Source of the DNA: Longispora fulva
Lineage (GTDB): Bacteria > Actinomycetota > Actinomycetes > Mycobacteriales > Micromonosporaceae
Direction: 5' to 3'
DNA length: 64,000 nt
Assembly (NCBI RefSeq): GCF_015751905.1
Contig: NZ_JADOUF010000001.1
Span: 7,130,001 to 7,194,000 of the forward strand
This document shows positions 23,807 through 32,422 of the stretch, in pieces (position 1 is the first letter of the stretch; each line of letters opens with the position of its first letter). Position numbers and translations under genes: made by a program. Under the pieces are notes generated by a model. The model did not search any database, was not told where the DNA came from, and saw only the letters and a list, made by a program, of their open reading frames with translations.

Positions 23807-25186
23807 ATGACCCAGCCCATCCGCGGAGTACACGACGAATACGGCGACCCGCTACAGGAAGCCTCTCGTGCCCCGATCAGCAACGCCGTCGTCGCGACGT
23901 CGTTCCTCGAAGCCCTCGCCCGCTGGCAGCACAGCCGCGCCCAGGACAAGGCCGAGCAAGCCGAGCGCGCCGCAGCCAACGACCGCAAGACCGCAGAACA
24001 AGACCGCAAGTTCGTAGCCGACCTCGCCCGGTCCAACTCCGTCCGCGAGGCCGCCGGCAGGCTCGTCTACGAGCGCGCCTTCGAGCCCGGTTTCATGCAG
24101 CAGGCCGACCTGCGCACGCTCGGCGAGACATGGGCCGCCGCCGAAGCCCAGCACCGGTACAACCCGCGTGCCCGCGAAGCCATGGAGCGCGTCGAGGACC
24201 GGCTGTTCGACGCGATCCCCGCGCACATGGTGCAGTACGACGTCTGGATCGACCAGGGCGTGCCGCCCCGCGACGCGATGGCCCGGGTGTTCGCGCGCGT
24301 CGACAATGTCACCCCGCCGCCAGCGGAGACGGCGCGTCCGACCCGCGACCGCGCTGGAGCGCTCGAAGGCCCGCAGCCGGAGATCCAGCCCATCGCCACC
24401 CCCGACACCCCGGCCGCCGGTGCCCGGGAGGACCGGGGTGCCGTCGTTCTCGTCGGCGGCGTCTCGGACCACCTGATCCGGCCGCCGGTCGAGCCCGACG
24501 AACTCGCGCGGCTGCGCGCAGAGGTCGTCTCACTGCACCGCATCGACCGGTACCTGGAGGCGACCTCTGGCCCCGAAGGCATCAGCCCGCAGCTCCAGCA
24601 GCGCCAGCAACTGGTCCACGACAACCTCAAGCTCCAGATCAGCCGGCTGGAAGTCCTCCTCGCCCCAGCCCCGGAGACCGTGACACTCGACCAGCTCCGC
24701 GAGGAAGCCAAGCGGCTCACCATGATGGTGAACCTCCGCCAGGACTACCTCAACGAGATGGTCACCGAGTACGTCACCCGCCCCGATGTGGCACCCAGCT
24801 ACATCGAATTCCTCGGCCGCAAAGTCGACCAGCACTCAGCGAACCTCCGCACGATCGAAGGCGAACTGCTCGCCGAACCCCACCCCGGCAGGGCGGACAA
24901 CGAGCGCAAGAAAGCCGCGTACGATATGACCACGCCCGACCTCGCGGCGACATCTACAGTGGACGAGCACGCCCAGGGCGTCATCGACGCCCGCCGGCAC
25001 CTCGGCGTCGCCGAGCAGGACACCGCAGCACCCCGCAGCGCCCCGCAGCTGGCGATGGAGTCGTTCCCGACCCCGGCCGCCGCCGATGTGGCCGCGGCCA
25101 AGGCCAAGCCGACTGGCCCGGCGCCCCGGCCCCGCAAGGCCGCTGCCCCGGCGCCCCGACCCGCAACACCGAACACGGGGGGATGA
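23807..25186 (+). CDS. Coiled-coil mobilisation-region protein, 459 residues
   Basis: Not recognised. ATG 23807 with AAGGAG, 16 bases after the relaxase. Helical segments at about 40-75 (QDKAEQAERAAANDRKTAEQ) and 235-330 (ELARLRAEVVSLHRIDRYLE, LKLQISRLEVLL) suggest coiled coils; the C-terminus is low-complexity Ala/Pro/Lys. It may be a relaxosome or coupling adaptor since it follows the relaxase in the same transcript. No catalytic motif. Confidence 0.6.
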   Translation: MTQPIRGVHDEYGDPLQEASRAPISNAVVATSFLEALARWQHSRAQDKAEQAERAAANDRKTAEQDRKFVADLARSNSVREAAGRLVYERAFEPGFMQQADLRTLGETWAAAEAQHRYNPRAREAMERVEDRLFDAIPAHMVQYDVWIDQGVPPRDAMARVFARVDNVTPPPAETARPTRDRAGALEGPQPEIQPIATPDTPAAGAREDRGAVVLVGGVSDHLIRPPVEPDELARLRAEVVSLHRIDRYLEATSGPEGISPQLQQRQQLVHDNLKLQISRLEVLLAPAPETVTLDQLREEAKRLTMMVNLRQDYLNEMVTEYVTRPDVAPSYIEFLGRKVDQHSANLRTIEGELLAEPHPGRADNERKKAAYDMTTPDLAATSTVDEHAQGVIDARRHLGVAEQDTAAPRSAPQLAMESFPTPAAADVAAAKAKPTGPAPRPRKAAAPAPRPATPNTGG

Positions 25187-25503
25187 CCTCGATGCTGACC
25201 GTGCACCGCGACGACCCAGAGGGCGCGACGTACTCCGAGGTCAAATGCGATCTCGAACTCACCGACGACTGCCACTACACGCTCGAAATCGATGGCGAGC
25301 CCGGCCAGACCGAAGAGCAGGTCGCCGCCGTGGCGGCCTCCGAACACGGCTGGGTGTTCAACGTCCGGCAGCACAAGTGGGCGTGCCCGCCCTGTGCCGC
25401 CCGAGACCAGCAGCGCCGCCGCGCCTCCACTCTCGCCAGCGAGGCGTACCCCCGCGCGATCAGCGACGACGTCATCGAAGCCGCCGCCCGCGCAGAGAAG
25501 TAA
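25183..25503 (+). CDS. Small protein with CxxC, 106 residues
   Basis: Not recognised. ATG 25183 overlaps the previous stop (ATGA) and has a GGGGGG stretch before it; ATG 25192 is the alternative. Beta-rich N-terminus (TYSEVKCDLELTDDCHYTLEID), then WACPPCAARDQQRR (about 67-80), a CxxC zinc knuckle. Last gene of the mobC-relaxase transcript. Confidence 0.6.
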   Translation: MTSMLTVHRDDPEGATYSEVKCDLELTDDCHYTLEIDGEPGQTEEQVAAVAASEHGWVFNVRQHKWACPPCAARDQQRRRASTLASEAYPRAISDDVIEAAARAEK

Positions 25504-25646
25504 CCCGCGCCACTAACCGGAAATATTGTTGATCAAACCGTGGCCCGTTGGCACACTTGATCTACAACGCGAGGTGAAAACCCGCCCGATCGGCCCACTT
25601 CCCCCGTGGTGTGTCGCGCGGGCGGCGTTGCGAACAGTTCCACATG

Positions 25647-25682
25647 CGTCGAGCCCCGCCGGTTGTCCGGTGGGGCTCGACG
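25647..25682. terminator. 16-bp hairpin
   Basis: CGTCGAGCCCCGCCGG pairs with CCGGTGGGGCTCGACG (one G-U) around TTGT. It probably ends the mobilisation transcript. Confidence 0.65.
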
Positions 25683-25703
25683 TGTCTCTGGGCGAGTCGA
25701 GCT

Positions 25704-25732
25704 TGACATGTACGTACAGGTGTTCGATAGCC
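25704..25732 (+). promoter_or_regulatory. Likely promoter of a leaderless small gene
   Basis: TTGACA (25,704-25,709), 17-base spacer, GATAGC (25,727-25,732). This places the transcription start at about the GTG at 25,741. Confidence 0.5.
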
Positions 25733-25740
25733 TGGTCGAC

Positions 25741-25932
25741 GTGCCAGTCCAGTTGACCCGCATTGACGGGCGATCCAGTTTCGTATCGGTACCGCCCTCT
25801 CCCTGCCCGGAGTGTCGCGTCATCCTGGCGTGTGAGGACGCCCGAGTGGAGTGGGAACGGCACGGCACAGAACTGCGGGCCATCTGGATCTGTACCTGCG
25901 GAGCACGCCTGCCCGAGGTTTACGGCCAGTAG
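25741..25932 (+). CDS. Small zinc-ribbon-like protein, 63 residues
   Basis: Not recognised. The frame is open from 25,606, but a promoter at 25,704-25,732 and a hairpin before it make a leaderless GTG start at 25,741 most likely. Two cysteine pairs, CPECRV and ICTCGARLPEV, about 28 residues apart, form a probable zinc ribbon. It faces the DnaA-box region. Confidence 0.5.
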   Translation: MPVQLTRIDGRSSFVSVPPSPCPECRVILACEDARVEWERHGTELRAIWICTCGARLPEVYGQ

Positions 25933-26194
25933 ACAACGCGCCTACCAACGCCTCGTTATCCACAGCACCCGAGTTATCCACAGGGCCCCCACGCGCCCGG
26001 GTGCGGGCTGCGAGGGTGTTCGTGCGGGGCGAGGTCACCGCACGAACGCCGGCCACGGCCGCGGCAGGTGGGGCGGTCACGTTCGGCAGGCCACTCGCCG
26101 GAAGGGGCGCGGCATCCAGCCGCGCCCCTTCCGTTCAGCACCAGCTCCTTAGCCGCCGCGCCCGACCGTGGACTCCGGGCAGGACGGGCCGTAG
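25933..26194. other. Candidate replication origin with DnaA boxes
   Basis: Two perfect TTATCCACA boxes (25,956-25,964 and 25,974-25,982) lie 18 bases apart in the same orientation. They are followed by an inverted repeat GTTCGTGCGG/CCGCACGAAC (26,018-26,027 and 26,038-26,047). No gene occupies the stretch. With DnaB and SSB encoded on the element, an autonomous origin is plausible. Confidence 0.5.
26100..26132. terminator. Bidirectional 14-bp hairpin
   Basis: GGAAGGGGCGCGGC and GCCGCGCCCCTTCC around ATCCA, between the rightward zinc-ribbon gene and the end of the leftward T4SS operon. Confidence 0.7.
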
Positions 26195-26551
26195 CTAGTG
26201 CTTCGCCTCCCGTCGGAACGCTCGCACGTCGAGCGTCCCCGCCGCGAGGAAGCCGACACCAAGGGCGGGCGGAAGCCAGGGGCCGACCACCGCCCATCCT
26301 TCGTGATCTGGGGTGAGCACGAGGGCCAGGAGCGTCAACGCGGCGACGATGACGACCGCCCCGCCCCGCCAGACCTCCCGGGACCGCAGTTCCAGTCGGC
26401 GTACCTCTTCGGGCACTGCGGTCCCGCGCAGCGCGGCGTGCCCCTTGGCCAGGGAGACCACGGCGCCGATGAACAGATGCACGATGACGTTGGTCAAGCA
26501 CGTGATCACCGTGAGCAGGACCAGGGCCGCTGGCCAGTTGTAGGGCGTCAC
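26195..26551 (-). CDS. Small membrane protein, 118 residues
   Basis: Not recognised. Three or four hydrophobic segments: WPAALVLLTVITCLTNVIVHLF near the start, AVVIVAALTLLALVL and WLPPALGVGFLAAGTL. Starts at ATG 26551 and overlaps the preceding gene by 4 bases. Last gene of the leftward operon that begins with the coupling protein; a structural T4SS membrane component is possible. Confidence 0.55.
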   Translation of the reverse strand: MTPYNWPAALVLLTVITCLTNVIVHLFIGAVVSLAKGHAALRGTAVPEEVRRLELRSREVWRGGAVVIVAALTLLALVLTPDHEGWAVVGPWLPPALGVGFLAAGTLDVRAFRREAKH

Positions 26552-26784
26552 GACCGGTCATCCCACCAGGTGCAGCGCCAGGCCCGGACCGCGAACAGCG
26601 CGGCCCCCGCCAGGAAGAACCCCGTCGCCGCGCCGGCTAGCCACAGCAGGACGCCCCTGGCCGGGCCGGTGTCGGCGGGCAGGATCGAGGCGAGCGTGCC
26701 CCAGCCGACGGCGAACAGCACGCCCGCGGTGAGGTACAGCCCGAAGTGGGTCAGCTCCCGGGAGAGGTTCGGGTCGCCGGCCAT
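26548..26784 (-). CDS. Small membrane protein, 78 residues
   Basis: Not recognised. ATG 26784 overlaps the upstream stop (TGATG) and the stop overlaps the next ATG. Two membrane segments (FGLYLTAGVLFAVGWGTLASIL and GVLLWLAGAATGFFLAGAALF) and a basic end with one cysteine. It belongs to a tightly coupled string of five genes behind the asparagine synthase. Confidence 0.55.
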   Translation of the reverse strand: MAGDPNLSRELTHFGLYLTAGVLFAVGWGTLASILPADTGPARGVLLWLAGAATGFFLAGAALFAVRAWRCTWWDDRS

Positions 26785-27293
26785 CAGACGCCGTCCCGGG
26801 CGTTGTCGCGGGCGCGGGCCCGCCCGACGAGCAGGCACAGGCCGACCGCGACCACCACGAGTGTGACCACGAGCGCCAGCGCCCGCCAGGCGGCCAGGGG
26901 CCGGGTCCAGCTGATCGTGACCGCCAGCCCGCATCCGGTCTGGCCGGGTGGGCACTCGATCGGCTCGAAGTGCAGGAAGTACTGGCCCTTGTCCAGACAG
27001 ACCTGGTCGCCGCACTGCCGGGGCGCCCAGCCCTCATCCTTCGCGCGCTGCACGGCGTCGGCGACCGTGGGCGGCTCGTGCAGCCGCCACGTGATCGAGG
27101 TGTGCCGGGCACCGGCCGGGCCGTCGACGGTGGGCGCGGAGACGTCCCACTCAGGCGGGGCGAGGTCGGTCATCTCGGCCACGGCCTGCTCGCGCAGGTC
27201 CGTGTCCGTTCGCGGTTTGATCAGCGCGCCCACGCAGCCGAGGATCAGCACGATGATCGCGGCGGCCAGGACGCGGCGGGCGGTTCGGCTCAT
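26784..27293 (-). CDS. Membrane-anchored protein, paralogue 1 of a tandem pair
   Basis: 169 residues. An N-terminal membrane segment (about 8-25, VLAAAIIVLILGCVGALI), an outer domain of about 100 residues and a second membrane segment near the end (about 140-160). The outer domain has CGDQVC ... YFLHFEPIEC ... GCGLAVTISWTRP. The neighbour at 27,290-27,832 has the same plan and cysteine pattern (CGPPLSC ... YRLTVESPC ... ACRLRVAISWSDP), so they are duplicates. Two disulfides outside the membrane are likely. Function unknown; they may bind each other or the T4SS. Confidence 0.6.
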   Translation of the reverse strand: MSRTARRVLAAAIIVLILGCVGALIKPRTDTDLREQAVAEMTDLAPPEWDVSAPTVDGPAGARHTSITWRLHEPPTVADAVQRAKDEGWAPRQCGDQVCLDKGQYFLHFEPIECPPGQTGCGLAVTISWTRPLAAWRALALVVTLVVVAVGLCLLVGRARARDNARDGV

Positions 27294-27832
27294 GCTCTGC
27301 TCCTGCTCGGGATGACGGCGGGCCGGACGGCACCGCCGGAGGACGAGATTGAGGTCGACGCGGGCGGAGGCCGGCGGCGCAGGCGTGCCCACCGGCCACC
27401 GGCGGCCACCAGCAGGACGGCCACGGTCGCGGGGAACGCCAGCGCGTCGCGGATCCACGGATCCGACCAGCTGATGGCCACCCGCAACCGGCACGCACGC
27501 AGGCCGGGCCGGCAGGGTGATTCGACGGTCAGCCGGTAACCGGCCTTGACCCAGCACGACAACGGCGGCCCGCACGGCTGGGCTGTCCATCCGTTCGCGC
27601 GAGCCCGCGCCGTCAGCACCGTGTCGGTCGCAGCCGGCTGGTCGAGCCGCCAGCCGATGAGGGTGTCCACGCCATCGGCGACCGCTACACCCCAGTCGGC
27701 CGGTACCAGCTCGCGCAGTTGCCGTTCGGCGGCGTGCCGGGTGGCCCGTCGGTCCAGAGCCGGCACGGCGAGGGCGGCCACCGCGATCAGCGCCGCGGCG
27801 ACCACCATCCACACCACGGCTGCCCGCCTCAC
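27290..27832 (-). CDS. Membrane-anchored protein, paralogue 2 of a tandem pair
   Basis: 180 residues from GTG 27832, which overlaps the preceding stop (GTGA); the longer open frame before it is the neighbour's shadow. Same plan as the adjacent paralogue: N-terminal membrane segment (AVVWMVVAAALIAVAALAV), outer domain with two cysteine pairs and a 'NGWTAQPCGPP' region matching 'EGWAPRQCGDQ', a second membrane segment (FPATVAVLLVAAG), then a basic Pro/Ser-rich tail. Confidence 0.6.
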   Translation of the reverse strand: MRRAAVVWMVVAAALIAVAALAVPALDRRATRHAAERQLRELVPADWGVAVADGVDTLIGWRLDQPAATDTVLTARARANGWTAQPCGPPLSCWVKAGYRLTVESPCRPGLRACRLRVAISWSDPWIRDALAFPATVAVLLVAAGGRWARLRRRPPPASTSISSSGGAVRPAVIPSRSRA

Positions 27833-28083
27833 CGCGGCCCGCCAGGCTGGTACCGGACCCACAGGTCCAGCCGGGGACCGAGCAGGCTCACCCCTGCCGT
27901 CTGGCGGGTCATGAACTCCGCGGCGGGCAGCGCCGGGATCTGGTCGTGGACGATCGCGGCCAGCAGGCCCGGCCAGACCTGATCTGCGGGCAGCCGCACC
28001 CACTGGCCTGGCCACCGTCGCGCCCGCTCGGCGGCGGTGGCCAGGTCGGGAGTCCGCACGGTCGGGGCCCACCGGCGGTTCAC
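27829..28083 (-). CDS. Hypothetical protein, 84 residues
   Basis: Not recognised. GTG 28083 overlaps the asparagine synthase stop (GTGA), and the stop overlaps the next start. Rich in Trp, Pro and Arg (NRRWAPTVRTPDLATAAERARRW, RLDLWVRYQPGG). It lies between the asparagine synthase and the paralogous membrane pair and is surely co-translated with them. Confidence 0.5.
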   Translation of the reverse strand: MNRRWAPTVRTPDLATAAERARRWPGQWVRLPADQVWPGLLAAIVHDQIPALPAAEFMTRQTAGVSLLGPRLDLWVRYQPGGPR

Positions 28084-29885
28084 AGCAGCCTGACCGGGTG
28101 CTGCGAAAACCACATCCCGCACTCGATCACGAAGCAGATGTGCAGGCTGGAGGTCCAGTCTGACCGATCCGACTCCGCCCGCTTCACCACCCACGCGACC
28201 GTGTCCCGGTCGAGCAGAGTCCACACCGGAGACGACGACTCGGCCAGCAGGTCCCGGGCCGCGCCCCACAAGTACCGCTGGAACTCGATCGACGCGGCCA
28301 CCGGGAAGCCGGACTTGCGCCGCCACGCAACCTTCTCCGGCAGCAAGCCCTCCACCGCCCGGCGCAGCAGACCTTTCTCCATGCCGGCCTGCCTGCGCCA
28401 CTCGATCGGGATGCTGCGCGCGTACTCCACCAGCGGCAGGTGCAGGAACGGCACCCTGGCCTCCACACCCACCGACATCGCGAGGCGGTCTTTGCGCCGG
28501 AGCAGGAACTGCAGGTAGTACTCGTCGGTGAGGTGGTAGATCTCCCGCAGCCGCCGGGCCGGGCCACGTTCCCCGCGCAGATGCGGCACCTCGTCCAGGG
28601 CCTCCTGGTAGCGCTGCCGGCGGTAGGCGCCGGGCTGCACGGCCTCCGTGACGTCCTTGCGCAGCAGGTAGTCCATCGGGCGGTAGGACCGCGTCCAGGG
28701 GAAGGTGTCCGGCTCGGCACCGCTGAGTTGGTGCCAGGCGTAGCCGCCGGCCAGCTCGTCGGCGCCCTCGCCGGACAGCACCACCGGCGTGTGGGGACCG
28801 AGGTGTTCCAGCAGCAGCCGCAGTGGCACGTTGATCGGCCCGTACCCGGGCAGGTCCATGGCCTGCACGGTCGCGGCGTGCCCGGCGATCAGGTCCGTCA
28901 CCGTGACGTAATGCGTGGTGTGCCTGGAGCCGATGTGTTCGGCGACCAGCTCGGCGTACGGGGTGTCCCGGTCGACGTGGAGGGCGGAGGAGGCGTAATT
29001 GCCGCCGCCGTCGTAGTCCACCGCCCAGGTCGGCAGCCCGTCGACGTCGAGCAGCGCGGCGATCGAGCTGGAGTCCAGCCCGCCGGACAGTAGCGCCCCG
29101 ACCGGCCGATCCGCCCCGCTCTGCGCGGCGACCGCTTCCTCCAGCAGGCCGCGGAGCGTGTCGACGGTGGTCGTCACGTCGTCGGGATGCTCGTGCGGGG
29201 TCCACCGCCAGTACTGCCGGACCTTGGCGTGACGTCCGGTGACGGTGACGATCGTGCCGGGCCGTACATCCTGCAGCCCGGCGAACACGGCGTGACCCGG
29301 GCTCGTGTTCGGGGCCAGGGCGAACAGCTCCGCGATCCCGGTACGGTCCAGGGCCGCCTCCACCCGCGGGTGCTGCAGCACCGCCTTGGCTTCCGAGCCG
29401 AACACCGTGCCCCCGTCGCCGGTCCTCGCGTACAGCAGGGGCTTGATCCCGAGGTGGTCACGGACCAGGAACAGCGACCTCACCGCCTCGTCCCAGACGG
29501 CGAAGGCGAACATGCCCACCAGGCGCTCGGGCGCGGCCGGACCCCACTCGATCCACGCCCGCAGCACCACCTCCGTGTCGGACCGGGACGTGAACCGATG
29601 GCCGAGTTGCTGCAGCTGCCGTCGCAGCTGGCGGTGGTTGTACACCTCGCCGGAATAGACCACCGCGACCAGCCCGCCGGCCCGGCCGACGGCCGTCATC
29701 GGCTGGGCGCCCCCGGCGGCGTCCAGCACCGCCAGCCGGGTGTGGCCGAGCGCGATCTCCTCGCCGATCAGCACGTCGTCTGCGTCCGGGCCGCGCGGCA
29801 GGAGCGCGTTGGTCATCGCCCGGATAACCTCGGGTTCGTTCTTCGGGCTGATCGCCCAGCTCGTGTAGCCGGTGATGCCGCACAT
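28080..29885 (-). CDS. Asparagine synthase (glutamine-hydrolysing)
   Basis: 601 residues from ATG 29885 (GGGAGA upstream). It begins MCGITGY, so after Met removal Cys1 is the Ntn nucleophile of the glutaminase domain (about 1-200; LPRGPDAD and SDTEVVLRAW are typical). The synthase domain has the ATP pyrophosphatase loop LLSGGLDSSSIAALL (about 240-254) and VVLSGEGADELAGGY. It is complete and should be active as an ATP-dependent amide former. AsnB relatives amidate aspartate, but some (LtsA of Corynebacterium) amidate peptidoglycan. Its place in the coupling-protein operon suggests an envelope substrate, which is inference. Confidence 0.85.
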   Translation of the reverse strand: MCGITGYTSWAISPKNEPEVIRAMTNALLPRGPDADDVLIGEEIALGHTRLAVLDAAGGAQPMTAVGRAGGLVAVVYSGEVYNHRQLRRQLQQLGHRFTSRSDTEVVLRAWIEWGPAAPERLVGMFAFAVWDEAVRSLFLVRDHLGIKPLLYARTGDGGTVFGSEAKAVLQHPRVEAALDRTGIAELFALAPNTSPGHAVFAGLQDVRPGTIVTVTGRHAKVRQYWRWTPHEHPDDVTTTVDTLRGLLEEAVAAQSGADRPVGALLSGGLDSSSIAALLDVDGLPTWAVDYDGGGNYASSALHVDRDTPYAELVAEHIGSRHTTHYVTVTDLIAGHAATVQAMDLPGYGPINVPLRLLLEHLGPHTPVVLSGEGADELAGGYAWHQLSGAEPDTFPWTRSYRPMDYLLRKDVTEAVQPGAYRRQRYQEALDEVPHLRGERGPARRLREIYHLTDEYYLQFLLRRKDRLAMSVGVEARVPFLHLPLVEYARSIPIEWRRQAGMEKGLLRRAVEGLLPEKVAWRRKSGFPVAASIEFQRYLWGAARDLLAESSSPVWTLLDRDTVAWVVKRAESDRSDWTSSLHICFVIECGMWFSQHPVRLL

Positions 29886-29989
29886 CGTGTTCTCCCTCAG
29901 CGTGGTCGTGGTTGTCGGGAACGGTTGCGATGCCTGTCGGCGGTCGCCGGCAGGCGGGATCAGCGGGGGCGAGCTCGGAGCGCGAGGCG

Positions 29990-30508
29990 CTATGGCGTCG
30001 GTGGGTTGGCCCGGGGCGGATCCCACCAGCCGTCGGGCGCCGGGCGGGTGATCAGGTCGGTGGTGGGGATGTGCCGGTCGGGGGTGCAGGCGGCGAACGG
30101 CCCGGCCTGCCCCATCAGCAGCGGCTGGTGATGGTCGAGCCGTTCCCGGCACCACAGCTCGATCCCCAGCGGCTGGGTGCGCAGGTGCTCCCAGCTGCGC
30201 CACAGCGATTCCAGGCGCACGATCGCCTCGGGGTGGTCCCACCAGGCCGCGCACCACCGGTACGCGCCGCCGTGCTGCCGGGCATAGATCAGGGAGAAGT
30301 GCTCGACCACCCAGGACTCCAGATCCGGGTACCGCAGTTCGACCTCGGCCGGCGTCTTCGCCTCGGCGGGCTGCGCACCGGAGTTGGAGATCAGGGTTTC
30401 GAGTTCTTCGACTGTTCCTTCCAGGGTGTACAGCCGGGCGTCGGCGGTGTCGTAGTCCAGGCGCAGCTGAGCGACCTCGGCGGTCAGGATCTCCTCGGGG
30501 TCGGCCAT
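29990..30508 (-). CDS. DUF4913-type protein
   Basis: 172 residues. An N-terminal coiled coil (about 8-40, EVAQLRLDYDTADARLYTLE) is followed by a Trp-rich domain: WVVEHFSLIYARQHGGAYRW, then CAAWWDHPEAIVRLESLWRSWE, then GPFAAC and a final DGWWDPP. This matches the DUF4913 pattern common on actinobacterial conjugative elements. Two bases separate it from the coupling protein, so the two are co-expressed; an adaptor between coupling protein and relaxosome is a reasonable guess. Confidence 0.65.
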   Translation of the reverse strand: MADPEEILTAEVAQLRLDYDTADARLYTLEGTVEELETLISNSGAQPAEAKTPAEVELRYPDLESWVVEHFSLIYARQHGGAYRWCAAWWDHPEAIVRLESLWRSWEHLRTQPLGIELWCRERLDHHQPLLMGQAGPFAACTPDRHIPTTDLITRPAPDGWWDPPRANPPTP

Positions 30509-30510
30509 GG

Positions 30511-32301
30511 TCAGTCCTGCGGGAAGGCGAGCTGGGCCCGCTCCTTGAGGTCGGAGGTCGCCGCGGCGACGTCGGCGGTGATCTGCTGGGCGTTCGGCCC
30601 GGTCTGCCAGGGCAGCAGCTTGAGCTTCGCCGCCATGCAGCCGGTCGCCAGCAGCAGGCTGGTGAACGTCTCCAGCTCGCGGATCTGCGCGGGCGTCAGC
30701 TTGCGTTCCTTGCGCAGCGACACCGATTCGGTGACCTCGCCGCGCTGCCCCCGCGACAGTGAGGCCACGGTGACGTCATGGTCGCCGATCAGCCGGGAGA
30801 CGGTCTCGCCGAACCGCTCGTCGTCGGTGCCGGCCCCGACCAGTTTGATCGTCGCGGCCGACCACAGCGCCTTCATCCCCGTCTCGCCCCACACGCCGAC
30901 GCCTTGGGCGTAGTTCTGCAGCACGCAGATCGGGATGATGCCCCGGCCGCCGAGGTGGGAGTACTGCGCGGGAAGGTCGGCGATCTTGCAGATGTTCCCG
31001 GCCTCATCGAGGACCAGGACGATCGGAACCGACAACCGTCCGCCCTGGACCTCGGCGTGCCGGGTCGCGGTGCGCATCACCGCGTCGGTGAGCGCGGCGA
31101 CCAGCGGCGCGGCCGAGCCCCCGGAGTCCTTGCTGAGCAGGTACAGGGTGTCGTGCGGGCTGGTGACGAATTTCCACGGGTTGAACTGGGGGATGTTGCC
31201 CCGCCGCGGCGGCGTCACCCAGGCCATGATCGCCGGGTTGCGCAGGCACCGGGCGCCGATGCGGGCGGTGCCGTAGATCCCGGTCTTGGTCTCCCAGGCC
31301 AGGTGCTGCGTGCCGCGCAGACCGGCGGCGACCGCCCCGAACTCGGGCCTGGCCTCCAGGATCTCCACCGGCTCGGGGGTGTCGTCGGTCAGCCACTGGT
31401 AGACGTCCGCGAGGGTCTTGCCGGACAGGGCGGCGGCGAGGATCAGCGCGGACAGCAGCTCCGAGGCGCCGGGCCCCCAGATGTCGCGGCTCTTCTCGTC
31501 GTTGACGGTCAGGACGAAGTGACTGGCGAGTCGTTCGGCGTCCTCGACGGTGCTGATGCCCTGCAGCGGGTTCCACCACCAGGTCCGCGGCATGAACGCC
31601 ACCGCCTGCGGGTCGAACACCCACACCGTCGAGTCGGGCCGCCGTCCCCGGGCCGCCATCGTCGTCAGCAGCAGGTCGGAACGGTTGGACGTGGCGACGA
31701 CCGGCCCGGGTGCGGCCAGCACGATCGGCGTGGCCAGCGACGTCGTCTTACCCGTCCGCGGACCCATGAACACCAGGCACGCATCTTCCCAGCTCGCGCG
31801 GATCGGCACCCCGAACCGGGACAGGGCACCGAGCAGGATCCCGGTGTCATCGGCCTTGAGCTCCTTGGCGGGTACTGCGGCGAGGTCCGGGCGCAGCCGC
31901 CGGGCGGAGGCCGCCGACCCGGCGGGCGTGAGCCGGGCGATGTCCCGGGGCCGGGCCAGCGCGGCTTCCCCATCACCAGGGGTCGGAAGGCGGCGGGCGA
32001 TCTGCCGCCACACCACCACGACGATCGTGATCAGCGCGGTGAGCAGCACCGCGCCGACGGCGACCACCAGTGGCACCGGCACCCCGGGCCACAGCGTGGC
32101 GGTGTGCCCGGCGATCAGGTCGGCGAGGAACGCCTTCCCGAACTCCGGCCCCGTCGACCAGCCGTGCCCGGACAGCACGGCCGCGATCCGGCCCGCGAGC
32201 CACACCAGCCCGCCGAGCCCGACCGCGCCGCCGACCGCGCCCATGATCAGCCACGGGGTCAAGGGGCCTCGCGGGGCGGCGGTCGGCCGTACCGCCCTCA
32301 C
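30511..32301 (-). CDS. VirD4/TraG-type coupling protein
   Basis: 596 residues from GTG 32301. Two N-terminal membrane segments (about 17-40 and 78-98). Walker A is GPRTGKTTS (about 180-188) and Walker B IVLVLDEAGN (about 408-417), followed by a TraM-binding-type region (QYSHLGGRGIIPICVLQNYAQ). T4CPs pull the relaxase-DNA complex to the channel by ATP hydrolysis. It heads the operon down to 26,195 and has its own operator-like region upstream (32,423-32,480). Confidence 0.85.
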   Translation of the reverse strand: MRAVRPTAAPRGPLTPWLIMGAVGGAVGLGGLVWLAGRIAAVLSGHGWSTGPEFGKAFLADLIAGHTATLWPGVPVPLVVAVGAVLLTALITIVVVVWRQIARRLPTPGDGEAALARPRDIARLTPAGSAASARRLRPDLAAVPAKELKADDTGILLGALSRFGVPIRASWEDACLVFMGPRTGKTTSLATPIVLAAPGPVVATSNRSDLLLTTMAARGRRPDSTVWVFDPQAVAFMPRTWWWNPLQGISTVEDAERLASHFVLTVNDEKSRDIWGPGASELLSALILAAALSGKTLADVYQWLTDDTPEPVEILEARPEFGAVAAGLRGTQHLAWETKTGIYGTARIGARCLRNPAIMAWVTPPRRGNIPQFNPWKFVTSPHDTLYLLSKDSGGSAAPLVAALTDAVMRTATRHAEVQGGRLSVPIVLVLDEAGNICKIADLPAQYSHLGGRGIIPICVLQNYAQGVGVWGETGMKALWSAATIKLVGAGTDDERFGETVSRLIGDHDVTVASLSRGQRGEVTESVSLRKERKLTPAQIRELETFTSLLLATGCMAAKLKLLPWQTGPNAQQITADVAAATSDLKERAQLAFPQD

Positions 32302-32422
32302 TGCGAGCCCACTTCGGGCACGGCGGCATCGCTGCCGGGCTGCGGCTCTTCACCGAGAAGGACGCGGGGTCTGGGTGCTGAATTGATCACCCGATCGACG
32401 CTTCCTGCCCAAGATCAGCCCC

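Noticed and set aside
22504-25503. Open frame of 999 codons across the relaxase region
   Set aside because: Arg/Pro-rich shadow of the relaxase and the following gene in very GC-rich DNA; only its last 106 codons (from 25,183) are a real gene.
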